NCBI GenBank assembly: GCA_018667205.1
Contig: JABIVN010000320.1
Coordinates: 1 to 5,459 of the forward strand
From: Gammaproteobacteria bacterium
GTDB taxonomy: Bacteria; Pseudomonadota; Gammaproteobacteria; Pseudomonadales; Azotimanducaceae
Length of the DNA: 5,459 nt
Direction of reading: 5' to 3'
Positions 5,289 through 5,459 of the stretch are shown here, one piece after another (the stretch's first letter is position 1; every line of letters begins with the position of its first letter). Below the pieces are notes generated by a model, which saw nothing but the letters and a program-made list of their open reading frames with translations, was not told the DNA's origin and did no database searches. Both the position numbers and the translations under genes were made by a program.

Positions 5289-5459
5289 TTACTGTTCTGA
5301 CATGACTCTGGCGAACGCTTCTGGTGTTCGCCAACGGGAACTTGCCAGCCGCAGCAAATACATGAGTGCCGTGATAAGAATCATTGCGACGAAGACAACC
5401 CAGGAAACTTTTGGTCCCAGGGCCCATACTTTAATCACAAAGTACTGCACCAGCAGCAT
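5289..5459 (-). CDS. Membrane protein C-terminus, possibly MATE-family transporter (runs off right edge)
   Basis: An open minus-strand frame enters from the right edge and ends at a TAA (5291-5289), leaving 56 residues. It has a hydrophobic start (LLVQYFVIKVWALGP), then a clear membrane segment (VSWVVFVAMILITALMYLL), then a basic RLASSRWR stretch and a short polar tail ending MSEQ. A last helix with a tryptophan before it and an Arg/Trp-rich end resembles the C-terminus of MATE (NorM-like) multidrug/sodium antiporters, but the piece is too short to be certain. The Met codon exactly at the window edge is in frame and is more likely internal than the start. It converges on the epoxide-hydrolase-like gene with only 17 bp between stop codons. 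The reading frame is more certain than the family name. Confidence 0.55.
   Translation of the reverse strand: MLLVQYFVIKVWALGPKVSWVVFVAMILITALMYLLRLASSRWRTPEAFARVMSEQ
5309..5333. repeat. Inverted repeat TGGCGAAC-N9-GTTCGCCA in the 3' end of the membrane-protein gene
   Basis: The 8-bp arms are perfect with a 9-base loop. It lies 38 bp past the stop of the convergent epoxide-hydrolase-like gene, so its transcript could end in this hairpin. There is no T run after it on the plus strand. It also codes for protein on the minus strand, so it may be chance. Confidence 0.35.

Noticed and set aside
4843..5427. Open frame of 194 codons on the minus strand
   Set aside because: It lies opposite the epoxide-hydrolase-like gene, whose motifs are clear, and also overlaps the membrane-protein C-terminus in another frame. 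Its protein has no recognisable motif.

Overview
The window looks like chromosomal DNA of a Gram-negative proteobacterium with middling GC. A TonB-dependent outer-membrane receptor and Sec-exported proteins support this, and the receptor style (signal peptide, EEIVVTARKK TonB-box segment, long plug) is typical of marine gammaproteobacteria and sphingomonads. The exact taxon cannot be fixed from the sequence alone.

Layout: positions 1-1181 (minus) are the N-terminal half of a TonB-dependent receptor that runs off the left edge. Positions 1182-1489 are non-coding and hold the receptor's ribosome site, a possible promoter and several short repeats. Positions 1490-2698 (minus) encode a Rieske non-heme iron oxygenase alpha subunit. 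A 212-bp divergent control region with a perfect 6-4-6 palindrome separates it from a plus-strand pair: a thiolase-like protein (2911-4113) and, one base later, a DUF35 zinc-ribbon/OB-fold protein (4115-4516). A 284-bp gap with a stem-loop and a 7-bp tandem repeat follows. Next comes an exported limonene-1,2-epoxide-hydrolase-like protein (4801-5271). The C-terminal 56 codons of a membrane protein, possibly a MATE-type transporter, lie convergent at the right edge (minus).

How the genes may work together (inference): the set suits uptake and catabolism of a hydrophobic substrate such as a terpenoid, steroid or aromatic. The receptor would import it, the Rieske oxygenase would hydroxylate it, and the thiolase-like/DUF35 pair would cleave or transfer an acyl-CoA intermediate. 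The exported epoxide hydrolase may deal with an epoxide in the periplasm. The most notable point is that the thiolase-like protein lacks the usual thiolase nucleophile and the GHP histidine. It may therefore be an aldolase of the Ltp2 type rather than a thiolase. No ferredoxin, reductase or transcriptional regulator lies in the window.
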